A DNA stretch of 31,471 bases, taken from a virus. Shown piece after piece: positions 13,973 through 20,302 of this stretch. Where the stretch lies: IMG/VR virus record IMGVR_UViG_3300030451_001422, positions 1 to 31,471 of that record; one strand, given 5' to 3'. Within the stretch, counting starts at the first letter, position 1, and each line of letters begins with the position of its first letter. A program made the position numbers and the translations under genes. The notes under the pieces are model-generated. The model searched no databases, was not told where the DNA came from, and saw nothing but the letters and a program-made list of their open reading frames with translations.

Positions 13973-13999
13973 AGTTATACATAATATATATTATACGCA
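13973..13999. repeat. Fourth iteron-like copy
   Basis: This unit shares a 22-base identical core with the third copy. It lies in the second copy of a larger module, preceded by TAGACGCATTTTTAA (13948-13962) and followed by the same 23-base element (14036-14058) that follows the first set. Confidence 0.85.
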
Positions 14000-14066
14000 C
14001 TAGTATTTATATCATCTGTGAACAATCATCTTAAAAAACCTTAGCTAAATCTTTTTTAGTATTAAG

Positions 14067-14099
14067 AAAAACGCCGACCAAAATTAATTGAATCGGCGT
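14067..14099 (-). terminator. Rho-independent terminator of the 135-aa gene
   Basis: ACGCCGA (14071-14077) and TCGGCGT (14093-14099) form a perfect 7-bp GC-rich stem. On the minus strand it is followed by a short T run ending in TTTTTC. It lies 37 bases beyond the stop of the 14136-14543 gene. Confidence 0.75.
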
Positions 14100-14135
14100 C
14101 TTGTGAGGTAGGATTAACTGATAATAGGGTATATA

Positions 14136-14543
14136 TTAGGATTCAGGGGTAGAAACTTTGTCCTCGTCTACTATTTCGCAAACAAGTTTTAGTTGTGGTA
14201 CTCCTTCGGTTTCTATGGTTGAGTTTCTTTTTTTACGTGATAGTCTTACACCATCAACAATAAACAACAAATTGACATCTAAGACATCATCTTGCATTTG
14301 ATTAATTAGCTTTTTGTACTTCTTATCAACATTACCTAGTCTAACTAAGTGTGCGTCTAATTTAGTACCTTTAATTGCGTGAGTATCTGCGAAATCATCT
14401 TTCATAGTTTGTACGACTTCGGGCTTCAAATTAAACTTCTTGCCTTGCTCGTCAAATTTCGCCATTTGTGAGTCAAAGTATTCCCTAGATACTTTCGCTA
14501 TTTCAGGGGCTTTAACATCATTATTTTTATTTTTTTCACTCAT
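14136..14543 (-). CDS. Small hypothetical protein, 135 aa
   Basis: The start at ATG 14541-14543 is chosen because GGAG lies eight bases before it; the upstream in-frame ATGs fall at or before the promoter -10. Residues 1-20 are charged. A helical region follows (KVSREYFDSQMAKFDEQGKKF, PEVVQTMKDDFADTHAI), with a C-terminal beta-rich part (DVNLLFIVDGVRLSRKKRNS...QLKLVCEIVDED). It is an isolated monocistronic gene with its own promoter and terminator, next to the iterons. That placement suggests a regulator or origin-associated protein, but no HTH is evident. Confidence 0.65.
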   Translation of the reverse strand: MSEKNKNNDVKAPEIAKVSREYFDSQMAKFDEQGKKFNLKPEVVQTMKDDFADTHAIKGTKLDAHLVRLGNVDKKYKKLINQMQDDVLDVNLLFIVDGVRLSRKKRNSTIETEGVPQLKLVCEIVDEDKVSTPES

Positions 14544-14576
14544 TGTAATAACTCCTTTATAGTAGTGAATATTAAC

Positions 14577-14604
14577 ATTATAAGAGAGTTTAGACATAAA
14601 CAAG
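14577..14604 (-). promoter_or_regulatory. Promoter of the 135-aa gene
   Basis: On the minus strand a perfect TATAAT (14577-14582) lies about 30 bases upstream of the start. A weak -35 (CTTGTT, 14599-14604) lies 16 bases further. Confidence 0.55.
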
Positions 14605-14793
14605 CAAAAGTCCAAATATTATATATAAATCAGATACACATACAAAGACACTATATTTTAAAATGTAGAATCATCAGACACCCAAAAATTTCAGACTTGT
14701 CCAAGATTCTGGAAACCTCATTTTTTAGCTAGATTATAGCTAGATAATGGCTTTTATCTCGGTAAAATATATATAGGTTAATTCCTTAAAAAA

Positions 14794-14822
14794 TTGTAAT
14801 TTAATCAGGGTTATTATATATA
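14794..14822 (+). promoter_or_regulatory. Early promoter of the 155-aa gene
   Basis: TTGTAA (14794-14799), a 17-base spacer and TATATA (14817-14822). The leader carries GAAAGG...ACGT, similar to the leader of the gene at 13405. Confidence 0.5.
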
Positions 14823-14850
14823 AAAGTAAATGAAAGGTAGACGTTAAACA

Positions 14851-15318
14851 ATGACCGACACAATAACAACTTCAAAGACTTGCACGTGTTCTTGTGGACA
14901 CAAGCACAAAGTCTACGAAACAATAGAAATAAAGACGTTGCCTCGTAGTATATCCGTATACGTAGTACCAAACGACAATGAACAAAAGACGTGGAACGTA
15001 GTCATATACAACCACTTTGTAAACGACGAAATGGTACACGAAGCGACATCAATGAAAGATGTACATTGGTTTATTAAGAACGTCGCATTTAAAATGCACA
15101 GACTTAATCACCGATTTTCAGTAGAGATTGCAAAGTCTAAATTTGCAACTGCGACAACAATCAACAGACTAGAATTTGATGATTGGTTTAAAGACACGAC
15201 GAAAGAGCGTGATACAAGACTTGACTGGTACCAAGACGTACTAGATAAAGCTAGTCGTAAGCACGTTAGGTTAGCTAACAAGCACGAACGACTAGGATAT
15301 AACAAGGACTCAAACTAA
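14851..15318 (+). CDS. Hypothetical early protein, 155 aa, Cys/His N-terminus
   Basis: First gene of the plus arm. Residues 10-20 are CTCSCGHKHKV, a compact Cys/His cluster that might bind a metal. A beta-rich part follows (SISVYVVPNDN, WNVVIYNHFV), then a helical region with FDDWFKDTTKERDTRLDWYQDVLDKA. The ribosome site AAAGG is 13-14 bases from ATG, longer than usual, but the frame has no other start. No family is recognised. An early, host-directed role is plausible from promoter and position alone. Confidence 0.65.
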   Translation: MTDTITTSKTCTCSCGHKHKVYETIEIKTLPRSISVYVVPNDNEQKTWNVVIYNHFVNDEMVHEATSMKDVHWFIKNVAFKMHRLNHRFSVEIAKSKFATATTINRLEFDDWFKDTTKERDTRLDWYQDVLDKASRKHVRLANKHERLGYNKDSN

Positions 15319-15347
15319 GTTGAGTCTACAATACAAGGAACGACTAT

Positions 15348-15632
15348 ATGTTAGATAATGACACTAAGATAAAAATCGACTCGCTAGATAGACGACTTGA
15401 AAAGGTTCGTTCGTCTGCGATTGAGTTGAAGTCTGATATGAAGACGTTATACTCAGAACTCGGACTCTCGCAACGTAAGATTAATACGTTAGAGTCTAAA
15501 TATGGTATGTTAGTAGAAAGAATACTAGACGTGGATAGTGTGTTTAATAAGCACACAAGACAGACTAGACAAATGCTTACAGAACTAATGTACGAAATGT
15601 CCGCAAACTACGAGCTAGACAATAGGGCATAA
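15348..15632 (+). CDS. Coiled-coil protein, 94 aa
   Basis: AAGGA lies eight bases upstream of the ATG. Residues 5-60 form a heptad-rich helix (KIKIDSLDRRLEKVRSSAIELKS...LESKYGMLVERIL) and the rest is also helical. Such short coiled coils in phages often oligomerise or bind a partner. It follows the 155-residue gene after 29 bases, probably in the same transcript. Function is unknown. Confidence 0.6.
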   Translation: MLDNDTKIKIDSLDRRLEKVRSSAIELKSDMKTLYSELGLSQRKINTLESKYGMLVERILDVDSVFNKHTRQTRQMLTELMYEMSANYELDNRA

Positions 15633-15643
15633 CTTATTATATG
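15616..15643 (+). promoter_or_regulatory. Promoter candidate before the structured leader
   Basis: TAGACA (15616-15621, five of six matches to TTGACA), a 16-base spacer and TATATG (15638-15643) lie at the end of the coiled-coil gene. The predicted transcript start near 15650 coincides with the first base of the closing stem of the following RNA-like element. Confidence 0.4.
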
Positions 15644-15650
15644 AAGAAGA

Positions 15651-15749
15651 CACAGACAGACCCAAGCACTTTTCTAAACAACAAATGCAGACGCAGTTTT
15701 TTTGGTTATTTATCTGCGTTGCAGACTCCTTTCAGCTTGGGCGTCTGTG
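15651..15749 (+). ncRNA. Nested long stem, candidate structured leader of the amidotransferase operon
   Basis: Outer helix: CACAGAC (15651-15657) pairs with GTCTGTG (15743-15749). After a small internal loop, CCCAAGC (15661-15667) pairs with GCTTGGG (15735-15741). An inner arm pairs TGCA (15686-15689) with TGCA (15720-15723) and CGCAG (15692-15696) with CTGCG (15714-15718) around a T-rich loop. No T-run follows, so it is not a simple terminator. A further hairpin (15763-15789) lies between it and the start codon. Confidence 0.5.
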
Positions 15750-15762
15750 CAAGAATTTTAAG

Positions 15763-15789
15763 TCGGTACGACAGGTCGGACGATACCGA
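15763..15789 (+). promoter_or_regulatory. Leader hairpin before the amidotransferase gene
   Basis: TCGGTA (15763-15768) pairs with TACCGA (15784-15789) around a 15-base loop, ending 31 bases before the ATG at 15821. It may form part of the regulatory leader. Confidence 0.4.
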
Positions 15790-15820
15790 GAACGTTAATA
15801 ATAGAATAGGAGAATAGACT

Positions 15821-16981
15821 ATGTGTGGAATATATGGAATGGCTAAGAGCCAACGACCTTATACCAAAGAAGACTGGGATGAAGTCAGACGCATTATGCG
15901 TATGATGGCTATGGACTCTGAAGTCCGTGGAGCCCACTCGTCTGGTATTGCAGGCGTCGGTAATCAAGCTACGATACATAAATCACTACTAGAAAGCTCA
16001 AGGTTCGTCGATACCAAAGAATACAATTCAGTAATCAAAGGTCTACGTAATGACGTCAATATTATTATTGGACATACTAGATTTGCGACTGCAGGTAGTA
16101 TTACTAAGGAAAATGCACACCCATTTAGAGTAGGCAACGTCGTTGGCGCTCATAATGGTTGCGTATATAATATAGACGAAATGGAAAAGAAGTTAGATAA
16201 AAATTGTCCCGTCGATAGCCAATTAATATTTAAGGCATTAGACTTAAACGACGATTTTCAATCTGCAATTAGAAATTTCGACAGCGACTTTGCCTTAGCT
16301 TATGTCAAAGATAATCCTAATGTCTTAAACTTATGTCGTGAAACTAATAGACCTTTATATGTTGCTTACGTTAAACATTTACAGACTCTGTTTTTTGCGT
16401 CAGAACAAGACTTCGTCGAACAACCTCTGTTTTTATTTACAGAGTTAGACGAAAAAGACATTAACGTCGTTAAACTAAATAGAAATAATCTATATAGCTA
16501 CGACATAAATAACTTTGACGAAGAAGGTAGTAATCCGACAAAGACTAAATTCAAATACGATTCAAGAGTCTATAGTTATGGTCTTAATAGCTACTACAAT
16601 AAGAATCTTTACTCGTTTAGTAAGACAAAGACTGCAAACTTAGACACAGACACAACGTATTCCTTTAATGGTAATACTGAGTGGGAAATGGCTAACGACT
16701 ATGCAGTTCTTCCTGACGATTGGAAAGAGAACGATTGGTACGGAGACGAACAAGAAAACCTAGCGACTATCTATGGTGGTAGTGCAGAACAATGGTTTTT
16801 CGACTCTGAAGAAGGTGTTTGGATGTATGCTACTATAGACGGCAGAATACTGCCTGAGTCTGTAATGGCTAATGTCGGACAAATGAATATGTTTAGTCCT
16901 GAAAATGACGAACTCTTAATCGACGAAACAGACGACGCAGTTGCTATGGACGTTGCGGAAGGTATAGACAATGCCTCCTGA
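15821..16981 (+). CDS. Class II glutamine amidotransferase (Ntn hydrolase), 386 aa
   Basis: The protein begins MCGIYGM, so Met removal exposes the catalytic Cys 2 of the Ntn fold. Further family motifs are RGAHSSG (residues 36-42), GHTRFATAG (84-92), NAHPF (98-102) and GAHNG (109-113), all in the order seen in GlmS/PurF-type glutaminase domains. These release ammonia from glutamine for a partner synthetase. The domain covers about residues 1-240. The remaining C-terminal part is Asn/Tyr/Asp-rich, with no partner domain, and ends in an acidic tail. The partner is almost certainly the amidoligase that overlaps the last 11 bases. AGGAG lies seven bases before the ATG. Confidence 0.9.
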   Translation: MCGIYGMAKSQRPYTKEDWDEVRRIMRMMAMDSEVRGAHSSGIAGVGNQATIHKSLLESSRFVDTKEYNSVIKGLRNDVNIIIGHTRFATAGSITKENAHPFRVGNVVGAHNGCVYNIDEMEKKLDKNCPVDSQLIFKALDLNDDFQSAIRNFDSDFALAYVKDNPNVLNLCRETNRPLYVAYVKHLQTLFFASEQDFVEQPLFLFTELDEKDINVVKLNRNNLYSYDINNFDEEGSNPTKTKFKYDSRVYSYGLNSYYNKNLYSFSKTKTANLDTDTTYSFNGNTEWEMANDYAVLPDDWKENDWYGDEQENLATIYGGSAEQWFFDSEEGVWMYATIDGRILPESVMANVGQMNMFSPENDELLIDETDDAVAMDVAEGIDNAS

Positions 16982-19001
16982 GTCCATAAGACGAATAGAA
17001 AGACTTTCACAAGAAGTCAACGACGCACTTAACGATGAACAACAAATCATTGAAGAGTGCGTCAATTGTGGTTGTAGCGTCGATGAGTATGAAGTCAGAC
17101 ACAACAATGACGACGAAGTCTATTGTGAAGGGTGTTATGATGACAACTACTTTAGTTGTGCAGACTGCGGAGAAGAAACAGACGAAGCAGACCAACACTC
17201 TAACGATAGTGGAGCGTCTATATGTCCTGATTGTTTTGAAGACAACTACGACTATTGTGATGGTTGCGACGAAACTCTACATAGAGACGATATGATATGG
17301 AACGACTCAAGAGGAGCCTATATGTGTGAATCTTGCGACGATGAACATAGTGGCGAATTAGTAGAGTGGGAAGTAATGAGCAATAGCTACGTACAAACAA
17401 GGACAGACTTTCTTACTCCGACGAACTCAGGTTATAGTATGCATAATGGTAGACTTATCAAGCAAACAGACCCTGAGATGATGACTAACGAACATAGGTT
17501 TAAGTCTAAAGCTAAGAAGTGGATGAAAGACTCTCACGACATAATTAAAAGTAAACGTTATGTCGGCTTAGAGTTGGAAGTCAACTTAGACGAAACTTAC
17601 TATGACTACGATTCTGACATCTACGACGATATACATTATTGTTTGACTAGTAGAATTGCTCAGTCTAGACACGTTTTGTCTGGAATAACTCGTAAGTACC
17701 CTTACTATCAACAAGGGAACTTTGGCTTTAACGTCGTTGGAGATTCGTCTGTGACTAGTGGCAATCATCCACATGGATGTGAAGTCGTTACTGGTCCTAG
17801 ACGTGGAGATATCATAGACGCAGATATACGTACTATATGTAAAGCTCTTAAAGATGACGCACACGCTTATATAAGCAGTAATTGTGGACTTCATATACAT
17901 ATAGACACAAGCGACTTTGACTTCAAACACTTTTCAGTCTTAACTGCACTGATTAAGTTGATAGAGCCACACGTTTATACGTGGCTTCCGTCTAGTAGAC
18001 GTAATAGTCGTTGGGCTCAACCTGTCTCTCAAGATTATGGACAACTTAGAAATGTCTATGATAGAGATGATTTCATTGAGGCTTGGTACGACGGAAATAG
18101 TTATTATCCTGAGAAGTACCACGACAAAAGATATCATGGACTTAATTTGCATAGTCATTTTTACGCTAATCAAGGGTCTGAGATTAGATATCATAGTGGT
18201 ACACTCAACGCAGACAAAATCAAACATTGGGTCGTATTTTGGACACAAGTCTTTGATACTGCGTATGAGATAGGACAGGGTATAGACAATGGACTATCAG
18301 GGTCTAATTTCTACGAAACTTTACTACATCAAGACAAACTTAAACTCTCAGACAGAGAAAGACAAGTGTTGTCAAGATATGAAAGACACGAAGAAACACT
18401 TACAGACTACAGAAAAGTTAAGTCTGACCCTGAACTACATATACTATATCGTAAGTTAAGGGACTATCATAGACTAAGTACAGATGTAAGTCTGTATGCT
18501 ATTGTCTATGGGTACCATTACTTAAACCCTTGGTATGCACGACAAGACAAATGCTTGACGTTTGATAGTATGATGGACTTATTTGACATACCAAAGTCTA
18601 CAAGAGATTTCTATTACAATAGATACTACAATAGACGTAATGATGAATATTTTGACCACAACCACTTAAAACGTTGTTATGGCAAAATAGACCAGTGGTA
18701 TGAATATTGTAAAGCAACAGAAACGTTTATACTTGTAGACGATACTAGAAACAGACTTGTCAAGTGGGACGAACTTGGTTGTAGACGTCCAAGAAGCAAT
18801 AGACATTGGAGATACATCTATGACGAAGCAGACGTCCAACAACACGTTTGCAGACTAGTACACGAATACGTAAATCGCAATGTTTCGTCTAGTGTACGAT
18901 ATACTCAAAGAGAGTACGACATACTAGAACAGAATAGAGAAGTGATAGGTAGACGATACTCTAGGGTAGGCGAATACTTAGAGCCTTTACCATTTGCGTA
19001 G
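16971..19001 (+). CDS. GS-fold amidoligase with three N-terminal zinc fingers, 676 aa
   Basis: Residues 195-435 match the Amidoligase_2 (COOH-NH2 ligase, glutamine-synthetase-like) family: GLELEV (199-204), GDSSVTSG...CEVVTGP (257-276), CGLHIHID (305-312) and EIRYHSGTLN (404-413), carrying the acidic and His residues of the ATP/metal site. Before it, residues 28-125 hold three treble-clef-like zinc modules with CxxC pairs at 30/33-52/55, 63/66-85/88 and 96/99-119/122, in an unusually acidic chain. The C-terminal 240 residues are helical, Tyr/Arg/Asp-rich and unrecognised. GGAAGG lies eight bases before the ATG. The enzyme should use ATP to join a carboxylate to ammonia or an amine. The tight pairing with the amidotransferase suggests ammonia or glutamine-derived nitrogen is used. 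The substrate is unknown. Confidence 0.88.
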   Translation: MPPESIRRIERLSQEVNDALNDEQQIIEECVNCGCSVDEYEVRHNNDDEVYCEGCYDDNYFSCADCGEETDEADQHSNDSGASICPDCFEDNYDYCDGCDETLHRDDMIWNDSRGAYMCESCDDEHSGELVEWEVMSNSYVQTRTDFLTPTNSGYSMHNGRLIKQTDPEMMTNEHRFKSKAKKWMKDSHDIIKSKRYVGLELEVNLDETYYDYDSDIYDDIHYCLTSRIAQSRHVLSGITRKYPYYQQGNFGFNVVGDSSVTSGNHPHGCEVVTGPRRGDIIDADIRTICKALKDDAHAYISSNCGLHIHIDTSDFDFKHFSVLTALIKLIEPHVYTWLPSSRRNSRWAQPVSQDYGQLRNVYDRDDFIEAWYDGNSYYPEKYHDKRYHGLNLHSHFYANQGSEIRYHSGTLNADKIKHWVVFWTQVFDTAYEIGQGIDNGLSGSNFYETLLHQDKLKLSDRERQVLSRYERHEETLTDYRKVKSDPELHILYRKLRDYHRLSTDVSLYAIVYGYHYLNPWYARQDKCLTFDSMMDLFDIPKSTRDFYYNRYYNRRNDEYFDHNHLKRCYGKIDQWYEYCKATETFILVDDTRNRLVKWDELGCRRPRSNRHWRYIYDEADVQQHVCRLVHEYVNRNVSSSVRYTQREYDILEQNREVIGRRYSRVGEYLEPLPFA

Positions 19002-19002
19002 G

Positions 19003-19097
19003 TTATAGACGTAATTAAGGCATTGACAATATTAATATATTAACAAGTTAAATTATCTAACGTCGGTGTCTTTTTTACGTCTATAAAAATTTTTTTT
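19003..19097 (+). terminator. Terminator with 12-bp perfect stem and long loop
   Basis: TTATAGACGTAA (19003-19014) and TTACGTCTATAA (19075-19086) are perfect complements around a 60-base loop, followed by an eight-T run (19090-19097). It ends the amidoligase transcript. The loop holds the palindrome TTAATATATTAA. Confidence 0.65.
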
Positions 19098-19129
19098 ATT
19101 GAAATATATATATACTAGCTAGATAGATG

Positions 19130-19158
19130 TTGCACTTTCGAAAAATTATTATTATATT
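19130..19158 (+). promoter_or_regulatory. Promoter of the replication operon
   Basis: TTGCAC (19130-19135), a 17-base spacer and TATATT (19153-19158). The predicted start near 19164-19166 coincides with the first base of the following folded RNA element. Confidence 0.6.
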
Positions 19159-19163
19159 GAATT

Positions 19164-19273
19164 ATGGCAGACAGATTACATAAACAATTTAAGCTAGATA
19201 AAGGACTAGCCGTATACATAGGTATACCTTGCCTTAGCAAATGCGTTTATTGGTTGGCGCCTTTGTCTGCCAT
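19164..19273 (+). ncRNA. Candidate structured RNA/leader with three hairpins inside a closing stem
   Basis: P1: ATGGCAGACA (19164-19173) with TGTCTGCCAT (19264-19273), 10 perfect pairs. P2: ATAAAC (19180-19185) with GTTTAT (19245-19250). Inside are three consecutive hairpins: GCTAG/CTAGC (19193-19197, 19206-19210), GTATAC/GTATAC (19212-19217, 19222-19227) and TTGC/GCAA (19229-19232, 19237-19240). GTCTGC recurs at 19296-19301 just before the next start codon and could compete for the 5' strand of P1, a switch-like arrangement. Confidence 0.5.
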
Positions 19274-19307
19274 AAAATTTTGTAAGCAACAAAGAGTCTG
19301 CATATGA
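19164..19307 (+). CDS. Possible 47-codon leaderless ORF (alternative to the RNA call)
   Basis: ATG 19164 opens a 47-residue frame (MADRLHKQFK... with four Cys) that ends by an ATGA overlap with the next gene. There is no Shine-Dalgarno, and the ATG lies at the predicted transcript start, so translation would have to be leaderless, as is also suggested for the gene at 20120. The same bases form the folded element, so this may not be a protein gene at all. Confidence 0.25.
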   Translation: MADRLHKQFKLDKGLAVYIGIPCLSKCVYWLAPLSAIKFCKQQRVCI

Positions 19308-19513
19308 GTGACTATTTACAATTTTTGTCCACAGAAGAGTATGCAGACAACTATGGCATATATACTCCTGCAGTCCAATGCGACTGCGGGAATGCCTGCG
19401 ACGGCGATGAGCCAAAGATTTATATTAACGAATGTGAATTGTGCGAGGAGTACAAAGATGAAGAAGATAGTAGACAAGACGTGGTCTATAAAACACGAAA
19501 GTCATTTAAATAA
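19304..19513 (+). CDS. Small acidic Cys-rich protein, 69 aa
   Basis: The protein has CDCGNAC (residues 26-32) and CELC (44-47), spaced as in a zinc ribbon, in an acidic background (DGDEPKIYINE..., DEEDSRQD). The ribosome site is weak (AAAGAG). A longer frame beginning four bases later at 19308 overlaps it, but only the C-terminal part of that frame has a good start site. The zinc ligands favour this reading for the first 150 bases. Confidence 0.5.
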   Translation: MSDYLQFLSTEEYADNYGIYTPAVQCDCGNACDGDEPKIYINECELCEEYKDEEDSRQDVVYKTRKSFK

Positions 19514-19643
19514 GAATAATATTATATTTACTGAAAAAATGAGAAGATTAATAAGAGACCTAGAGAGAGTTAATAACAATCTAGGATACTATATACTTAA
19601 CCAGGAGGACAAATGGGTAAAGATAGAGCAAAAAAAGCAATAA
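19458..19643 (+). CDS. Small basic helical protein, 61 aa
   Basis: The start at ATG 19458 is supported by GAGGAG seven bases upstream. The 5' extension of the frame to 19308 lies over the Cys-rich gene and is rejected. The product (MKKIVDKTWSIKHES..., EKMRRLIRDLERVNNNLGYY) has a basic start and a C-terminal helix. It overlaps the upstream gene by 56 bases and the next by 31. Function is unknown. Confidence 0.5.
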   Translation: MKKIVDKTWSIKHESHLNKNNIIFTEKMRRLIRDLERVNNNLGYYILNQEDKWVKIEQKKQ

Positions 19644-19849
19644 GATTGCAAAGAGACATACTTAAAGCTACGTCTATGTTGCATAGTCTAGGATATAGAA
19701 TTGAAACTAGATACATAAATGGCGCAGGTTGGAGTAGTGAAATCGTCGACAGGAATACTGGCGAAAATCACGAACTAGACGAACACAGTGAGCCTAGACC
19801 TTTTCCAGGAATGGAAGGCAAGGGAATAGACGGAGGTACAAATGAGTAA
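19613..19849 (+). CDS. Small hypothetical protein, 78 aa
   Basis: A strong AGGAGG lies five bases before the ATG. Residues 3-27 form a basic helix (DRAKKAIRLQRDILKATSMLHSLG). A short strand pair (YRIETRYING, SSEIVDRNTGE) and an acidic/Gly-rich tail follow. Overlap with the next gene is 8 bases. No family is recognised. It sits in a run of small early genes. Confidence 0.6.
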   Translation: MGKDRAKKAIRLQRDILKATSMLHSLGYRIETRYINGAGWSSEIVDRNTGENHELDEHSEPRPFPGMEGKGIDGGTNE

Positions 19850-20075
19850 AGGTTATGAGCAGTTTAAAAGAGTAGATAAAGAATTAGACGCACTACTTCT
19901 TTATTTAGAAAAATTAGAAGAAGAACACGCAAAAGTAATAAGTGATTGCGACAAAAACTTTAGAAACTATGAAAGGTATAAAAAAGGATATAATATACTA
20001 TGTGCTTATTTTGATTATATACCTGAAGGTGATAAAGAAAAAGTTGATAAAAAACTTATGAAGCTTGACTTATAA
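19842..20075 (+). CDS. Small coiled-coil protein, 77 aa
   Basis: GGAGG lies five bases upstream of the ATG. Residues 5-50 form a heptad-rich helix (FKRVDKELDALLLYLEKLEEEHAKVI). A second helical segment with Tyr-rich YERYKKGYNILCAYFDYIP follows, possibly making an antiparallel hairpin. Function is unknown. Confidence 0.6.
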   Translation: MSKGYEQFKRVDKELDALLLYLEKLEEEHAKVISDCDKNFRNYERYKKGYNILCAYFDYIPEGDKEKVDKKLMKLDL

Positions 20076-20083
20076 ACTTTATA

Positions 20084-20113
20084 TTGACTATGGTAAAACT
20101 TTATAACTATATT
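20084..20113 (+). promoter_or_regulatory. Internal promoter of the RHH gene
   Basis: TTGACT (20084-20089), an 18-base spacer and TATATT (20108-20113). The predicted start is about 20120, the A of the ATG chosen for the next gene. Confidence 0.45.
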
Positions 20114-20119
20114 ACACTT

Positions 20120-20302
20120 ATGAAAAACAGATACCAAACATCTTTTGTCGTAGATAAACAACTTTGGATAAAGTTTAAGTCTAAGACATTGAAAGAAGGT
20201 GTATCAATTAAAGACAAACTACATAGTCTGATGACAGATTATGTTAATAACAAGGAGACAAAGAATGCCCGCAATTGGTTTTCTCTACCCAAATGGAGAT
20301 AA
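20120..20302 (+). CDS. Ribbon-helix-helix regulator, 60 aa
   Basis: NRYQTSFVVDKQLWIKFKSK is the beta strand and first helix of a MetJ/Arc-type ribbon-helix-helix. GVSIKDKLHSLMTDYVNN is the second helix, with the typical Gly-Val-Ser turn. No Shine-Dalgarno precedes any of the possible starts (TTG 20084, ATG 20090, ATG 20120). The last is preferred because the promoter places the transcript start at that ATG, so a leaderless message is likely. It overlaps the nuclease gene by 38 bases. A DNA-binding repressor for this arm is plausible; the dyads and repeats between 13020 and 14060 could be its targets. Confidence 0.65.
   Translation: MKNRYQTSFVVDKQLWIKFKSKTLKEGVSIKDKLHSLMTDYVNNKETKNARNWFSLPKWR

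Larger units (their letters stand above)
13761..14058. repeat. Duplicated module carrying the iterons
   Basis: The order TAGACRCATTTTTAA, iteron(s), ATCATC, and a 23-base element containing CCTTAGCTRAATC occurs twice: 13761-13914 with three iterons, and 13948-14058 with one. The two end elements differ at a single A/G position each. Confidence 0.75.
13595..14060. other. AT-rich non-coding region, candidate replication origin/control region
   Basis: No coding region is supported. It contains an inverted repeat CTAGCTG/CAGCTAG (13618-13624, 13647-13653), the iteron-like repeats and a duplicated module. Position between the divergent arms, AT richness and phased repeats fit an origin or a hub for regulator binding. 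Confidence 0.5.
14544..14850. other. Divergent promoter region
   Basis: No gene is seen. It holds the minus promoter, an inverted repeat AGAATC (14667-14672) / GATTCT (14705-14710), direct TAGCTAGAT-type repeats near 14728-14746, a TATATATAGGTTAA element (14768-14781, also at 13279-13292), and the plus promoter. Confidence 0.6.

Noticed and set aside
15651-15749. Known glutamine (glnA) riboswitch before the amidotransferase
   Set aside because: The conserved core of that RNA as I know it is not visible here; the element is kept only as an unknown structured leader.
15821-19001. 7-deazaguanine-type DNA modification from the amidotransferase
   Set aside because: No QueC/QueD/QueE, TGT or DpdA-like gene is visible. 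The glutaminase pairs with an amidoligase instead.
19164-19273. tRNA or tmRNA gene in the cloverleaf-like element
   Set aside because: There is no T-loop GTTCRA-type sequence, no 7-base anticodon loop and the closing stem is 10 bp. The fold is tRNA-like only in outline.
19308-19457. N-terminal part of the 111-codon frame beginning at 19308
   Set aside because: It lies over the Cys-rich gene, which has zinc ligands, and the good ribosome site supports a start at 19458 only.
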